DNA of 32,948 nucleotides, taken from contig JANQJW010000093.1 in assembly GCA_028281445.1 (NCBI GenBank), positions 1 to 32,948 of the forward strand. The letters run 5' to 3'. Shown here in pieces: positions 22,381 to 30,561 of this stretch. The position numbers and the translations under genes are program-made. The notes beneath the pieces are model-generated. The model made no database searches. It was not told where the DNA came from and saw only the letters and a program-made list of their open reading frames with translations. Numbering within the stretch: position 1 is the first letter of the stretch; every line of letters begins with the position of its first letter. The stretch is from Planctomycetota bacterium (GTDB lineage Bacteria; Planctomycetota; PLA2; JAEUHO01).

Positions 22381-25300
22381 ATGCGCCAGAACCGAGCGAC
22401 ATCTCCGACCGGCCAGCGCGGCTTCACGCTGATCGAGGTGCTCATTGCGGGCATCCTCATCGCCCTTACCGCGATGGTTGGGGTCGCCTACGTGACCCGC
22501 GGGTCGCAGCAGGCCGACTGGACGACCGACAAGGTCTTTGCCCGCCAGAAGGCGCTCTCGATCCTCGATGAGCTGCGCGCCTATGTGGAGGGCAGCGAGT
22601 CCGAGGTCGCGGCCGATCTCGATGCCTTCGACGACGGCCTCGGCGTTCACAACACGCTGACGATCACGCCGGATCCCAATGACCCGGGCGCCTTCGTGCA
22701 CGCGGCGCACCAGATCTCCGGCAATACGCGGGACCGCGGTCTCTGGCGCTGGAGCCGGCGCATCACGGTCAAGCGGTTCCCGGGCGTCGTCACGCGTGAC
22801 CTACGCATCGTCACCGTCCGCATGTTCCGCATGCGCGAGGGCGACATCGCACCGGGCGAGGAGATGGCCAACGTCTCGACGGTCATTCGCACCATCGGTG
22901 ACGCCTATCCCACGACGCAGGTCTACGACGTCTACTTCCTGGCGCTCGAGAACGCGCCCGGTTGGTGGGTCTACATGGACGCCATCCAGCCGTTCATCGA
23001 AGCCACCTTGACCGACCTCGAGAGCCGCAACCCCGGTCTCGAGTTCCGCGCCCACTGGATCACGAAGCTCGGCTACGGCCGCGACGAAGAGTACGCGCCC
23101 TACACGAACGAGGCGCGCGACAGCCGCGCCAACACGCCGTGGACCTACGTCTATCCCGGCCGCATGCCGGCCGGCGAGAACGCCCAGCGCTACTACGTGC
23201 CGGCTCGCATGCAGGCACGCGTGAACATCGACGGCGAGTGGAACCCGGCGTTCTCGAACGTGATGGCACCGCAGGAGCCCTACGTCGACGCCAACCTCAA
23301 CGGCCGGCGCGACCCGGGCGAGGAGTACACGGATCTCAACAGCAACTCGCAGTGGGACATGGGGAACCCCGTGCCCTATGCGCTGGCGGACATGCAGAAC
23401 CACTGCATGCGTCATCCGCAGGCCGAAGCCAAGGCCGCCGCGCGCGTCGCTGCCGGCATCGAGGTCGACGACACCCCGACCTGGCGCCTGCTGCTCGACC
23501 GCATGATCGCCGAGCCGGATCGTTACCACAATGCCATCCTGATCAACCTCCACGGCGAGCTGATTCCGCTGCCGCCTGCGCGCAACGTCAGCGACGCCGC
23601 CAAGGACCCCGAGGTCCGGCTTGGCTGGCGTGCTGTCACCCATCCTGAGCTTCTCGCGCCCTCGCGCGTACCGGGGGACTTCGTCAACTCGGACACCCCG
23701 CGCTTCCGGGTCTACGCCTACAAGACAGAGTTCGTCGACAACGAGATCCTGATGACGCAACGGGAGCCGTTCGTCGACGCCAACGGAAGCAAGAGCTACG
23801 ACGTGGGGGAGTCCTTCGAGGACTGGAACGGAAACGGCCGCTGGGACGACGAGCTCCCGATGTCGGTCTCGATCCGCGGCGGCGACTTCACGGGCAACCC
23901 CAACGGCGCCGTCGATCCGACCATCCTCATCCGGCGCCTGCCCGGCGGGATCGACGGCAACGGCGACGGCAACCCGGACGACTACGCCGACTGGCACAAC
24001 GCCCCGCGCTACCCGGAGGCGTTCGTCGACGCGAACACCGACGGCGTGCGCCAGGTGGCAGAGCCCTATCTCGATCTCAACGGCAACGGCGTGCTGGACG
24101 GCAACGACGCCTGGCAGGAGATCGACGGTAGCGGTACGCACTCCAAGGCGACCGAGACCCTCACCGACATGGACGGCGATAACGTCTACGACCCCGCGAC
24201 GCCGGCCGAGACCTATACCGACGCGAACACCAATGGCCGCTGGGATCCCGCCGAGCCGTACTGGGACTACGACAAGAACGGCATCTGGACCCCGCCCACT
24301 GCCCCGGCTTCGCCCTGGCGCGCCTGGGACCCCGCGACGGACAACATCAATGCCACCGCGCAGGCGGCCTACATCGCCGCCTACGGCGAGCCGTTCCTCG
24401 ACATCGACGGCGACTCCACGTGGGACGCGGCTGAGACGTGGAACGACAACAACGGCAACGGCGTGCGCGACGGCGGCTTCGAGCGCGGCGAGATGTGGTA
24501 CTCGATCCGCTACGAGGCGGCGACCGACCAGACGGTCGTGCAGTTCCACGGCACGCCGCTCGAGACACCGTACGTCAACAACGGCACCAACGATCGCAAG
24601 GGGCTGCCGGACGCGGCGCGCCTGTACGACCTGGACTACGTCCCGTGCCCGACGCCGGATTCCAGCACCGGAGCCGATCGCTTCGCGCGCGACCTCTTCC
24701 ACTCCCACGACGATCGCCCGAAGAACACGGCCCGCTGGATCATCGAGCTGCCGCTGCCGTACATTCGGACAGCGTTCGAGTCGAAGCCGGGTGCGGCGGA
24801 TGGCGACGCGGTGGATCAGGTGATCACCGTGGACACGCGCATCGGCACCGACCTCACGACGGGCGTCATGTGGCCCGTGCGCAGCAAGCCGCAGAACGTC
24901 TCGACGACGTACGCCTGGTTCGTCGACAGTCCCACGGACGTGCCCTTCAGCGAGCGCTACCAGTTCCTGGGCGACCCGCGTCACTCGCCGTACGCGGACA
25001 CGGATCGCGCCGGCACGACGGCCCCGCACGGCTACAACTGGTACTTCGACAACCTCAGCGACGGCAGCGGGAACTTCACCTCGCACTGGCTGGCGTTCGA
25101 CGGAGGCCGGATGCGCGACCGCTGGGAGAGCCGCGCAGGCGGGCATGACCTGCCGCGCCTCTTCTCGTGGCTCCGTACTGCGGTGACCCGCACGGAGGCG
25201 GTCTACACGACGCTGACCGGGTTCTCGTACTACTACCTGTCGATCGGCGGCGACATCGGCTACGACTCCGCCAACGGCTTCTCGAACAGCATTCCCATGG

Positions 25301-26532
25301 ACGGGCGTCCCTTCGGCCTCAGTGGGGACGTCTTCGAGAATACGCTGACGAATGGTGGCGGCACCGGGTCGATCAAGGGCAGCCTCAAGTACGTCCGCAG
25401 CAACAACGGAAGCGGAAACGGCATCCGAGGCGGCGGGTACTGGTGGTCGAAGCCCTGGCTCGGTGAGCTCTTCCAGGACTCTGCTTACGTCTCGCAGTGG
25501 GTGCCGTGGGGCAACCTGCGCGCGGACCAGGGGACGAGTGCCGGCGAGTACCGCCTCGTCAAGCGCGGGGACATCACTACCAACCAGCAGCCGCGCGGCA
25601 CGACGCTGCTCGACGCCTACAACCGCACGCAGCGCGAAGGCTGCACGTCGATGTTCAACATCGGGACCTCGAGCAGCACGTTCCACCACCAGTCGCAGAG
25701 CAACCGGACCGGAACCCTCACGGAGGACGGCCCCCAGCTCGCGACCAACTACAGCTTCCCGATTCCGACGACGACGGCCATCAGCCGGCCGTTCGGTCTC
25801 GCGACGAACGGCTCGGGCGGTGTGGGCGACGAGTTCAACTACACAGACGAATACCCGCGCTTCAGCGCGCAGATGGTCACGCGCTTCTACGACCACGAGA
25901 ACGGCCAGACCGGCAGCGGTCTCGTGCGCCTGCAGGAGCCCGGCCCCAATCCGCGCGGCGGCTACATCGTGGTCAACGGCATCGACCGCACTACGGAGTC
26001 CGGCTCGGCCTTCATCGCGCGTTACAGCATGCTGTCACTGACGCACAGCTTCTTTGCCGGCGGCGCACCGGGTGGCGCCAACCGCATCAAGCAGCTCCCG
26101 CGCCTCCAGATCCAGAACCCGACGATCATCACGGAGATCCAGAGCCCGACGCAGCTCACCGTGCAGTGGAGCACCGAGTGGGCGCGCTGGGACGGGCAGG
26201 CGTACACGGCGTCCTATCCCGTCGGCTTCACCGAGGACGAGACCGACATGGTCTACGTCCCGATGTACTCGACCGATACGGGCAAGACGTGGCGTCACAT
26301 GATGGACGACACCCTTGCCACGCCAGGCCGCCTGCCGTGGATCGAGGGAGCCGGTGCCGATCCCGCGAAAACAACGGTCGATGCGAACGACGGCGCAGAC
26401 GAGCAGTTTGTGTGGCCGGTCCCGCCGGCCCAGTTCCCCGAGGGGTCCTACATGATCCGCGTCGAGGGCTACCGCGCGTCGGAGTCGCTGCACTACGTGC
26501 ATCACATGGAGAAGATCTACATCAAGCGCTAG
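22381..26532 (+). CDS. Giant prepilin-type pseudopilin with EF-hand-like calcium-loop array
   Basis: This is a 1383-aa protein with a class III/type IV prepilin leader: GQRGFTLIEVLIAGILIAL. Cleavage would fall between Gly and Phe, Glu is at mature position 5, and a hydrophobic helix follows, so a prepilin peptidase should process it and type II/IV machinery export it. Residues about 300-330, 462-490, 522-535, 546-585, 590-640 and 670-700 carry repeated E-P-F/Y-x-D-x-N-x-N-G-x-x-D-x-x-E units, for example DANLNGRRDPGE, DWNGNGRWDDE, DLNGNGVLDGND, DANTNGRWDPAE and DNNGNGVRDGG, which match calcium-binding EF-hand/dockerin loops. The C-terminal half (about 750-1383) is Gly/Ser/Thr/Asn-rich and strand-like, unrecognised. 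ATG 22381 is preceded by GCGAGG. Typical PilV/GspI proteins have 120-200 aa, so this is several times larger. The next gene starts 4 bp after its stop. Confidence 0.8.
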   Translation: MRQNRATSPTGQRGFTLIEVLIAGILIALTAMVGVAYVTRGSQQADWTTDKVFARQKALSILDELRAYVEGSESEVAADLDAFDDGLGVHNTLTITPDPNDPGAFVHAAHQISGNTRDRGLWRWSRRITVKRFPGVVTRDLRIVTVRMFRMREGDIAPGEEMANVSTVIRTIGDAYPTTQVYDVYFLALENAPGWWVYMDAIQPFIEATLTDLESRNPGLEFRAHWITKLGYGRDEEYAPYTNEARDSRANTPWTYVYPGRMPAGENAQRYYVPARMQARVNIDGEWNPAFSNVMAPQEPYVDANLNGRRDPGEEYTDLNSNSQWDMGNPVPYALADMQNHCMRHPQAEAKAAARVAAGIEVDDTPTWRLLLDRMIAEPDRYHNAILINLHGELIPLPPARNVSDAAKDPEVRLGWRAVTHPELLAPSRVPGDFVNSDTPRFRVYAYKTEFVDNEILMTQREPFVDANGSKSYDVGESFEDWNGNGRWDDELPMSVSIRGGDFTGNPNGAVDPTILIRRLPGGIDGNGDGNPDDYADWHNAPRYPEAFVDANTDGVRQVAEPYLDLNGNGVLDGNDAWQEIDGSGTHSKATETLTDMDGDNVYDPATPAETYTDANTNGRWDPAEPYWDYDKNGIWTPPTAPASPWRAWDPATDNINATAQAAYIAAYGEPFLDIDGDSTWDAAETWNDNNGNGVRDGGFERGEMWYSIRYEAATDQTVVQFHGTPLETPYVNNGTNDRKGLPDAARLYDLDYVPCPTPDSSTGADRFARDLFHSHDDRPKNTARWIIELPLPYIRTAFESKPGAADGDAVDQVITVDTRIGTDLTTGVMWPVRSKPQNVSTTYAWFVDSPTDVPFSERYQFLGDPRHSPYADTDRAGTTAPHGYNWYFDNLSDGSGNFTSHWLAFDGGRMRDRWESRAGGHDLPRLFSWLRTAVTRTEAVYTTLTGFSYYYLSIGGDIGYDSANGFSNSIPMDGRPFGLSGDVFENTLTNGGGTGSIKGSLKYVRSNNGSGNGIRGGGYWWSKPWLGELFQDSAYVSQWVPWGNLRADQGTSAGEYRLVKRGDITTNQQPRGTTLLDAYNRTQREGCTSMFNIGTSSSTFHHQSQSNRTGTLTEDGPQLATNYSFPIPTTTAISRPFGLATNGSGGVGDEFNYTDEYPRFSAQMVTRFYDHENGQTGSGLVRLQEPGPNPRGGYIVVNGIDRTTESGSAFIARYSMLSLTHSFFAGGAPGGANRIKQLPRLQIQNPTIITEIQSPTQLTVQWSTEWARWDGQAYTASYPVGFTEDETDMVYVPMYSTDTGKTWRHMMDDTLATPGRLPWIEGAGADPAKTTVDANDGADEQFVWPVPPAQFPEGSYMIRVEGYRASESLHYVHHMEKIYIKR

Positions 26533-26536
26533 ATCC

Positions 26537-27544
26537 ATGAAGAACACACGTCGCACACGCTCGAACCGCCAAGCAGGCTTCACGGCCCTGGAGATGACCA
26601 TTGCCATGGCCGTGCTGGCGATCATCTCGCTCGCCATCGAGCGTACGATTTCCGTTACCCGCGACGCCGAACGCGATCTGAAGGGCATGCGCCGTGCGCT
26701 CGAGCGCGGCCAGCGTCTCGGCTACGACATCCGCCGGACGGTCAGCTCGAGCCGCAAGCTGTTCCAGAACGACACGATCGGCCTCGCCTATCTGGATGCG
26801 CTCGATCTGGACGGCATCTCGGAGCCGATCCCCTCGCTGCGGCTTCCGATGTTCGATGAGATCAACGGACTGGGGCCCGATACGGCTGGTGATCCGCGCA
26901 CGGGCAACGCACTGCTTTTCGTACGCGAAGCAGACCCGGCGCCGGCCGTCGCCGACCCCGCAACCGGCAAGCTTCGCTACATCGACACGTACCGATTCGT
27001 GTTCGTCTACATCACGGAGACGCAGCGCTACCTGATCGAAGAGACCGACCGCAAGAAGGCGCGCGATCTGATCTTCTGGCGCAGCGTTGCGTTCCCGAGC
27101 CACGTACAGATCGACTCGATCAGCGACCCGGCGGAGAAGGCGTCTGTCATCCAGGATCTCTTCACGCGGTTCGAGTACGAGTACGCGTGGGATCCAGCGG
27201 CTCCCGTCGAGACCGCCTTCTTCCAGATGGACGGTACCGGGGCGATGAACACGACGCCGACGACGGACTTCCTGATCGAGCGCGATGCGTCGCTCATCGA
27301 GCGCGGCAAGCTGGTCTACGCCAACCTGCAGCTCGCTCGCACGGTGCCGACGAACTTCGCGCGCCGGGGGATCCTCACCATGGACGACCCGGCGACGTGG
27401 GTGCCCGACGGCTTCGAGGTCAAGATCGCCGGGACCTCGGGATCGCGAAAGGTCTGGATGCACCTCGTGCTCGAGACGCAGTCCGCCAAGGGACGCGTCG
27501 CGGTCCATGCGTCGACCCTGATCGCGAATACGAAGGACCTCTAG
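26537..27544 (+). CDS. PulJ/PilW-like prepilin-type pseudopilin
   Basis: This is a 335-aa protein with the prepilin leader NRQAGFTALEMTIAMAVLAIISLAI: a basic leader, cleavage after Gly, mature FTALE with Glu5, then the hydrophobic helix. The downstream domain (FVFVYITETQRYLIEETDR, DLFTRFEYEYAWDP, WMHLVLETQSAKGRVAVHAS) resembles the layout of PulJ/GspJ or PilW, with a C-terminal strand pattern, but exact family membership cannot be fixed by eye. It lacks the calcium loops of its neighbours. It starts 4 bp after the giant prepilin stop with no separate Shine-Dalgarno, so coupled translation is likely. A hairpin that includes its stop codon ends the cluster. It probably joins the other two in a minor-pilin tip complex. 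Confidence 0.8.
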   Translation: MKNTRRTRSNRQAGFTALEMTIAMAVLAIISLAIERTISVTRDAERDLKGMRRALERGQRLGYDIRRTVSSSRKLFQNDTIGLAYLDALDLDGISEPIPSLRLPMFDEINGLGPDTAGDPRTGNALLFVREADPAPAVADPATGKLRYIDTYRFVFVYITETQRYLIEETDRKKARDLIFWRSVAFPSHVQIDSISDPAEKASVIQDLFTRFEYEYAWDPAAPVETAFFQMDGTGAMNTTPTTDFLIERDASLIERGKLVYANLQLARTVPTNFARRGILTMDDPATWVPDGFEVKIAGTSGSRKVWMHLVLETQSAKGRVAVHASTLIANTKDL

Positions 27545-27573
27545 CCGGCGACGCGCCGTTCGGCGCAGGCTAG
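27541..27573. terminator. Bidirectional hairpin covering both convergent stop codons
   Basis: The outer stem CTAGCC (27541-27546)/GGCTAG (27568-27573) and the inner stem GCGCC (27553-27557), GTTC, GGCGC (27562-27566) form one structure. The + strand stop TAG (27542-27544) and the - strand stop TAG (27572-27570) lie in its two outer arms. No U tract follows on either side. Confidence 0.6.
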
Positions 27574-28037
27574 GGTCCGCAGTTGGCCACCCAGGTGCCA
27601 GGCCCCGTCGCCGGGCCCACTGTCGGTACGCAGTTGGCGTTGTATTGGAGCGTTACGCGGGCAAACTCAGTGTTCGTCGCATCGCGCACGACGATATCGA
27701 CCGTTGCGCCGAGGTTGTGCTCCGGGCTGATGCAGAAGTTGAACGGCTGGACACCGGTAAAGGGGTCGAAGATCGAGATCAACGATGGGTCGATCATCGG
27801 CGCACCGAGCGAAGGATCGGCGTTCTCGAGCGAGACCGACCACGGCGTGGCCGGCACGTTGAAGTCGAGGAGCGACCAGAAGATCTCGCAGCAACACGGC
27901 ACTTCCAGCACGAGGGGCGCCCTTAGATCGTCTTCGCCGCAACATCCACACCCAGAGCTGCCGAGGAACATCAGCGATACACACAGGACCCCGAGCAGGG
28001 CACGCACAACCGGAGCACGACTTGATTCAATAGACAC
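27570..28037 (-). CDS. Small Cys-rich lipoprotein
   Basis: This is a 155-aa exported lipoprotein of unknown function. Start GTG 28037 is chosen because AGGAGAG lies 5 bases upstream on the - strand and a classical lipoprotein signal follows: ALLGVLCVSLMFLGSSGC, with the lipobox Cys at residue 30. A much longer open frame upstream is antisense to the next gene and is rejected. The mature protein starts CGCCGEDD, then has CCCEIFWSLLDFNVP, and is otherwise strand-rich (VSLENADP, ATVDIVVRDATNTEFARVTLQYN), like a small beta-sandwich. The clustered Cys could form disulfides or bind metal. It is divergent from a second Cys-rich lipoprotein and convergent with the pseudopilin cluster. Confidence 0.7.
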   Translation of the reverse strand: MSIESSRAPVVRALLGVLCVSLMFLGSSGCGCCGEDDLRAPLVLEVPCCCEIFWSLLDFNVPATPWSVSLENADPSLGAPMIDPSLISIFDPFTGVQPFNFCISPEHNLGATVDIVVRDATNTEFARVTLQYNANCVPTVGPATGPGTWVANCGP

Positions 28038-28113
28038 GAAGTCTCTCCTCACTCCCCCAGGCCGCAGAGCGTAGCGGTTCGCCCTGGCGGTGATCAACCG
28101 TCGTCGGTCACGC

Positions 28114-28119
28114 ATTGTA
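28114..28119 (-). promoter_or_regulatory. Possible -10 box for the small lipoprotein gene
   Basis: On the - strand TACAAT (28119-28114) lies in an AT-richer patch about 76 bp upstream of GTG 28037. No clear -35. The divergent gap 28038-28250 presumably holds promoters for both lipoprotein genes. Confidence 0.35.
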
Positions 28120-28250
28120 AAGATTCGATAAAGAGAAGCCATTCTCAGTTGCCCGAGGTCACGCGATGACGCGCGCGTGATGGCTTCGGGGCGAGCATGC
28201 GCTCGCGTGGGCGAGCCGCTGTGTCTGGATCGCCGCGTTGGGAGGCCACG

Positions 28251-29054
28251 ATGATGCGTCGTCCGGGGGCCGCGCTGCGCGGCAGCGTCTCGCTCCTCTT
28301 GATCCTGTTTGCCTTGGGCCTTGCCGCATGCTCGACCGGTCGCCGGCTTGTGAGCGAAACGGCCGAAGTGTCCCAGCCGGCTGTGATCGAGGTGCAGACG
28401 GGTGCGCAGGCTACGGCGAGCGATGTTCTCGCTGATGTGGATGTCGATGCGCCCGCCGTGACCGAGCCCGTCTTCTTCCGGCGAGGTGCGTACCCCGCGA
28501 ACAGCCTGTGTGGGTTGCCGTGCGAAGCCGGGTGCGCAACGTGGAACGTGGGAGTTGTCGGAGGTGCGGGCTTCTATCTCGGAGACGAGGCAACGGAGAG
28601 GGCGTGCTGTTACACCGGTGCCGATGTCGGCCGCACGTGGCCGTGTTGTTGCTTCGGTGCGAGCATCTTCTACCGCACGTTTGGCGGGCGTTTCGACCGC
28701 GTCGTAACGGCGCCGGGAGCGCCTGCGCGCACGGGGGCGGATACTGGGCGTTTCCACACCATCGGGGTCAAGGCGACGTACCAGCGATCGATCAACAACT
28801 CCCGGTGGTCGTGGTACGTGGGCGCGGGACCGGAGTTCTTCTGGACGCACGACTACCTGGCCAACGACGACGGCATCGGCGGCTTCGGCGAGGCGGGGGT
28901 GGGGTATCGCCTCACTCGCAAACTGAGCATCCGAGGCGGCCTCGAGGTGCACGCCCTCTCGACGTCGGCAGCGCGCTTGAACGCTGCGAACGACAACAGC
29001 AAGCGTCTACTCTGGGTCCTGGCTCCGGTGCTGCAGCTCCAGTTCTCTCTCTAG
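28251..29054 (+). CDS. Cys-rich lipoprotein with outer-membrane barrel-like C-terminus
   Basis: This is a 267-aa exported lipoprotein. Start ATG 28251 is chosen because GGGAGG (28240-28245) lies 5 bases upstream and the signal SVSLLLILFALGLAAC (lipobox Cys27) follows; an upstream ATG at 28197 lacks a signal. The mature part has a spacer, then Cys clusters CGLPCEAGC, ACCYTG and PCCCFG. Alternating strands follow: FHTIGVKATYQRS, WSWYVGAGPEFFW, GFGEAGVGYRLTRKLSIRGGLEVHAL and LLWVLAPVLQLQFSL. The strand pattern with a terminal hydrophobic strand resembles small outer-membrane beta-barrels, although the last residue is Leu, not Phe. A lipidated barrel is unusual, so this is tentative. Divergent from the other Cys-rich lipoprotein. 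Confidence 0.7.
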   Translation: MMRRPGAALRGSVSLLLILFALGLAACSTGRRLVSETAEVSQPAVIEVQTGAQATASDVLADVDVDAPAVTEPVFFRRGAYPANSLCGLPCEAGCATWNVGVVGGAGFYLGDEATERACCYTGADVGRTWPCCCFGASIFYRTFGGRFDRVVTAPGAPARTGADTGRFHTIGVKATYQRSINNSRWSWYVGAGPEFFWTHDYLANDDGIGGFGEAGVGYRLTRKLSIRGGLEVHALSTSAARLNAANDNSKRLLWVLAPVLQLQFSL

Positions 29055-29072
29055 CGCCGTCGCTCGCGGCGC
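29054..29072 (+). terminator. Terminator-like hairpin after the Cys-rich barrel gene
   Basis: GCGCCG (29054-29059), loop 29060-29066, CGGCGC (29067-29072) form a 6-bp stem beginning at the stop codon. Only a short TT follows, so termination is plausible but not certain. Confidence 0.4.
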
Positions 29073-29249
29073 GCCTTCTGTCACGCCGTGTCGTAGTCTT
29101 CAATCGGCGCTGTGCTGTACTTCGTGGGCTCGCAAGCTCGCCGTTCCAGCTCCGCAGGCTCTCGCTCACGCCTCCGGGGACGGCTCGGACCGCGGAGACG
29201 TCGGCTATGGTGAGTAGCAAGACTGTCGGAGGTGCATCAGCAGTAACTC

Positions 29250-30032
29250 ATGAATGTCACGCGTTACCTGGCGGGTGCTCTCCTTCTTGCGGCGTGCTTC
29301 GTGCCGGCCTATCTGTGGCGTGCGACCTCGTTGTGGTGGACATGGCGAAGCAATACACAGTACGAGTCTGGCTTTCATCACGGCAGCCATGCCCACCAGT
29401 TCGTTGCAGAACATGCGATCAGCTTCGGTCTGCAGCTCTTGGGGGCGGCCGTGTTCACAGCGCTTCTTGTGCGCATGCTTGCGGTTCAACTCAACATCCG
29501 TGAGCGGCCGCCATGGTCCCGATGCCTCGCCGCGGGCTCAATCGTCGGTATCCAGTCTGCCATGGCGGCAGTCATCAGCTTTGTGCTCGCCCTGCTCTGT
29601 CTGATGTACTGGATCGAGGCGGCCGTTCCGTCTTGGATCGCGAGGCGGACGATCGAAACCGTACTCGCGTTTGCGATCATGACGTTGATCATGGGGCCCG
29701 TCTTCTTGGCTGTCCCGGTCCGGCTTAGCGGGCGCGCCACGGTCGGAGGGCGTTCCCCCGGGGCGTGGGATCGGCGTGGGCTACTGTTGCGCGCAGGCTC
29801 GATGGCGTTCCTTGCGGCGTCTCTCTGGGGCAACGTTCTTGTGTACGCTGCTGGTGTCGGGTTTGCGGACACCAGGCCGCGCATGAGCGCTCACATCCCA
29901 ATTCTGCGTAGGGAGAGCCTTCTGGCCTGGGCGGGCGTTGGCGTGGCTCTGGATGCGGCCCTTGCTTTGGGCTGGGCACTGATCCTCATCCGGGCTTCGG
30001 GCCGCTCCTCGGCCGCGGTGAACGGTCAGTAG
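29250..30032 (+). CDS. Six-TM integral membrane protein, unknown function
   Basis: A 260-aa protein with about six predicted transmembrane segments near residues 6-22, 57-78, 92-122 (possibly hairpin-like), 134-157, 178-204 and 224-247. Loops are basic, for example LNIRERPPWSR and the RLSGRATVGGRSPGAWDRRG loop. I recognise no family motif. ATG 29250 is the only reasonable start, since an in-frame TAA lies at 29244-29246; GGAGG at 29228-29232 is 17 bases upstream, farther than normal. Base composition is less GC-rich and codon use less biased than in the housekeeping block, consistent with an accessory gene. The preceding 195 bp are GC-rich with repeated GAGCGAGAGC-like and GCTCGCAAGCTCGC motifs but no clear promoter. 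Confidence 0.6.
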   Translation: MNVTRYLAGALLLAACFVPAYLWRATSLWWTWRSNTQYESGFHHGSHAHQFVAEHAISFGLQLLGAAVFTALLVRMLAVQLNIRERPPWSRCLAAGSIVGIQSAMAAVISFVLALLCLMYWIEAAVPSWIARRTIETVLAFAIMTLIMGPVFLAVPVRLSGRATVGGRSPGAWDRRGLLLRAGSMAFLAASLWGNVLVYAAGVGFADTRPRMSAHIPILRRESLLAWAGVGVALDAALALGWALILIRASGRSSAAVNGQ

Positions 30033-30090
30033 AGGTGCCGCGGCATGGCTCGCGTGCCGGTGTCTTTGCACGCAGCGGCAGGAAGTGAAG

Positions 30091-30137
30091 TAGGGGCACC
30101 AGGACTCGAACCCGAGACCGTTGGTTTAAAAGGCCAG
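30091..30137 (-). tRNA. 3'-half tRNA remnant (Lys-TTT-like), possible attachment site
   Basis: Read on the - strand, 30137-30091 matches the 3' part of a tRNA: anticodon loop CTTTTAA (anticodon TTT at 30130-30128), a 5-base variable loop, a T arm with GTTCGAGTC, the acceptor 3' strand TGCCCCT, and a discriminator A. The anticodon stem has two mismatched pairs. No D arm or 5' acceptor strand is found upstream. CCA is not encoded. A 3'-half tRNA copy is a usual by-product of integration into a tRNA gene, but no integrase is visible here. Confidence 0.6.
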
Positions 30138-30561
30138 CAACCCCGATCCATAAGTGCGGAAGACAAGGGTACTTGCGAATCCGATGGGGGGGCACTGTCA
30201 CCTCTGCTGTCACCAGACGCGGCGAATGCAGCCGTTTCCGACCCCCTCGCACTCGCCCAAGCCCTCCTTACCCAAGCCGAGACCGCACCCGATCCGGCAC
30301 CGTTGATCGCAGCAGCGAAGGCGCTTGTGCAAGCAGCGCAGGCCGACAAGGACGGCAAGCCGAGACTCACCGACGAGGGCGCCGCCTAGCGCGTCCGTCG
30401 CTCAAGGTGGCCGCAGTACCCCTCAGCCCGACAAACGCGCTGAGCGGCCTCCTACGAATTCACACGGGCCACTCTCGCGCTGTCTGCCCTCCAACCCCTC
30501 CGCTGCTAAGGCCAACATGCCTGCACGAGTGCAACGAAGTACCCGGCGGTACACTGGTCGT
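30138..30561. other. Region with no confident gene; partial coding remnant
   Basis: A + strand frame from 30045 to 30389 first reads through the tRNA remnant in antisense, then continues as a protein-like stretch, PLALAQALLTQAETAPDPAPLI followed by KALVQAAQADKDGKPRLTDEG, which may be the tail of a broken gene. From 30390 to 30549 nothing recognisable is seen. Confidence 0.35.
30550..30561 (+). promoter_or_regulatory. Leaderless-type -10 box for the 66-aa protein
   Basis: TACACT (30550-30555) lies 6 bases before ATG 30562, with no Shine-Dalgarno, like the boxes before pyrH and rnhC. Confidence 0.4.

Noticed and set aside
22801..25896. A 1031-aa open frame on the - strand opposite the giant prepilin
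   Set aside because: Antisense shadow of a gene with a clear prepilin leader; composition is typical of reversed GC-rich coding DNA.
28038..28952. Extension of the small lipoprotein frame upstream to 28952
   Set aside because: It would overlap the divergent lipoprotein gene in antisense and place the lipoprotein signal in mid-protein; GTG 28037 with AGGAGAG fits better.
30045..30389. A 114-aa + strand frame across the tRNA remnant
   Set aside because: Its first half is the antisense reading of a tRNA 3' end, a known source of false genes; only the second half may be a broken coding remnant.
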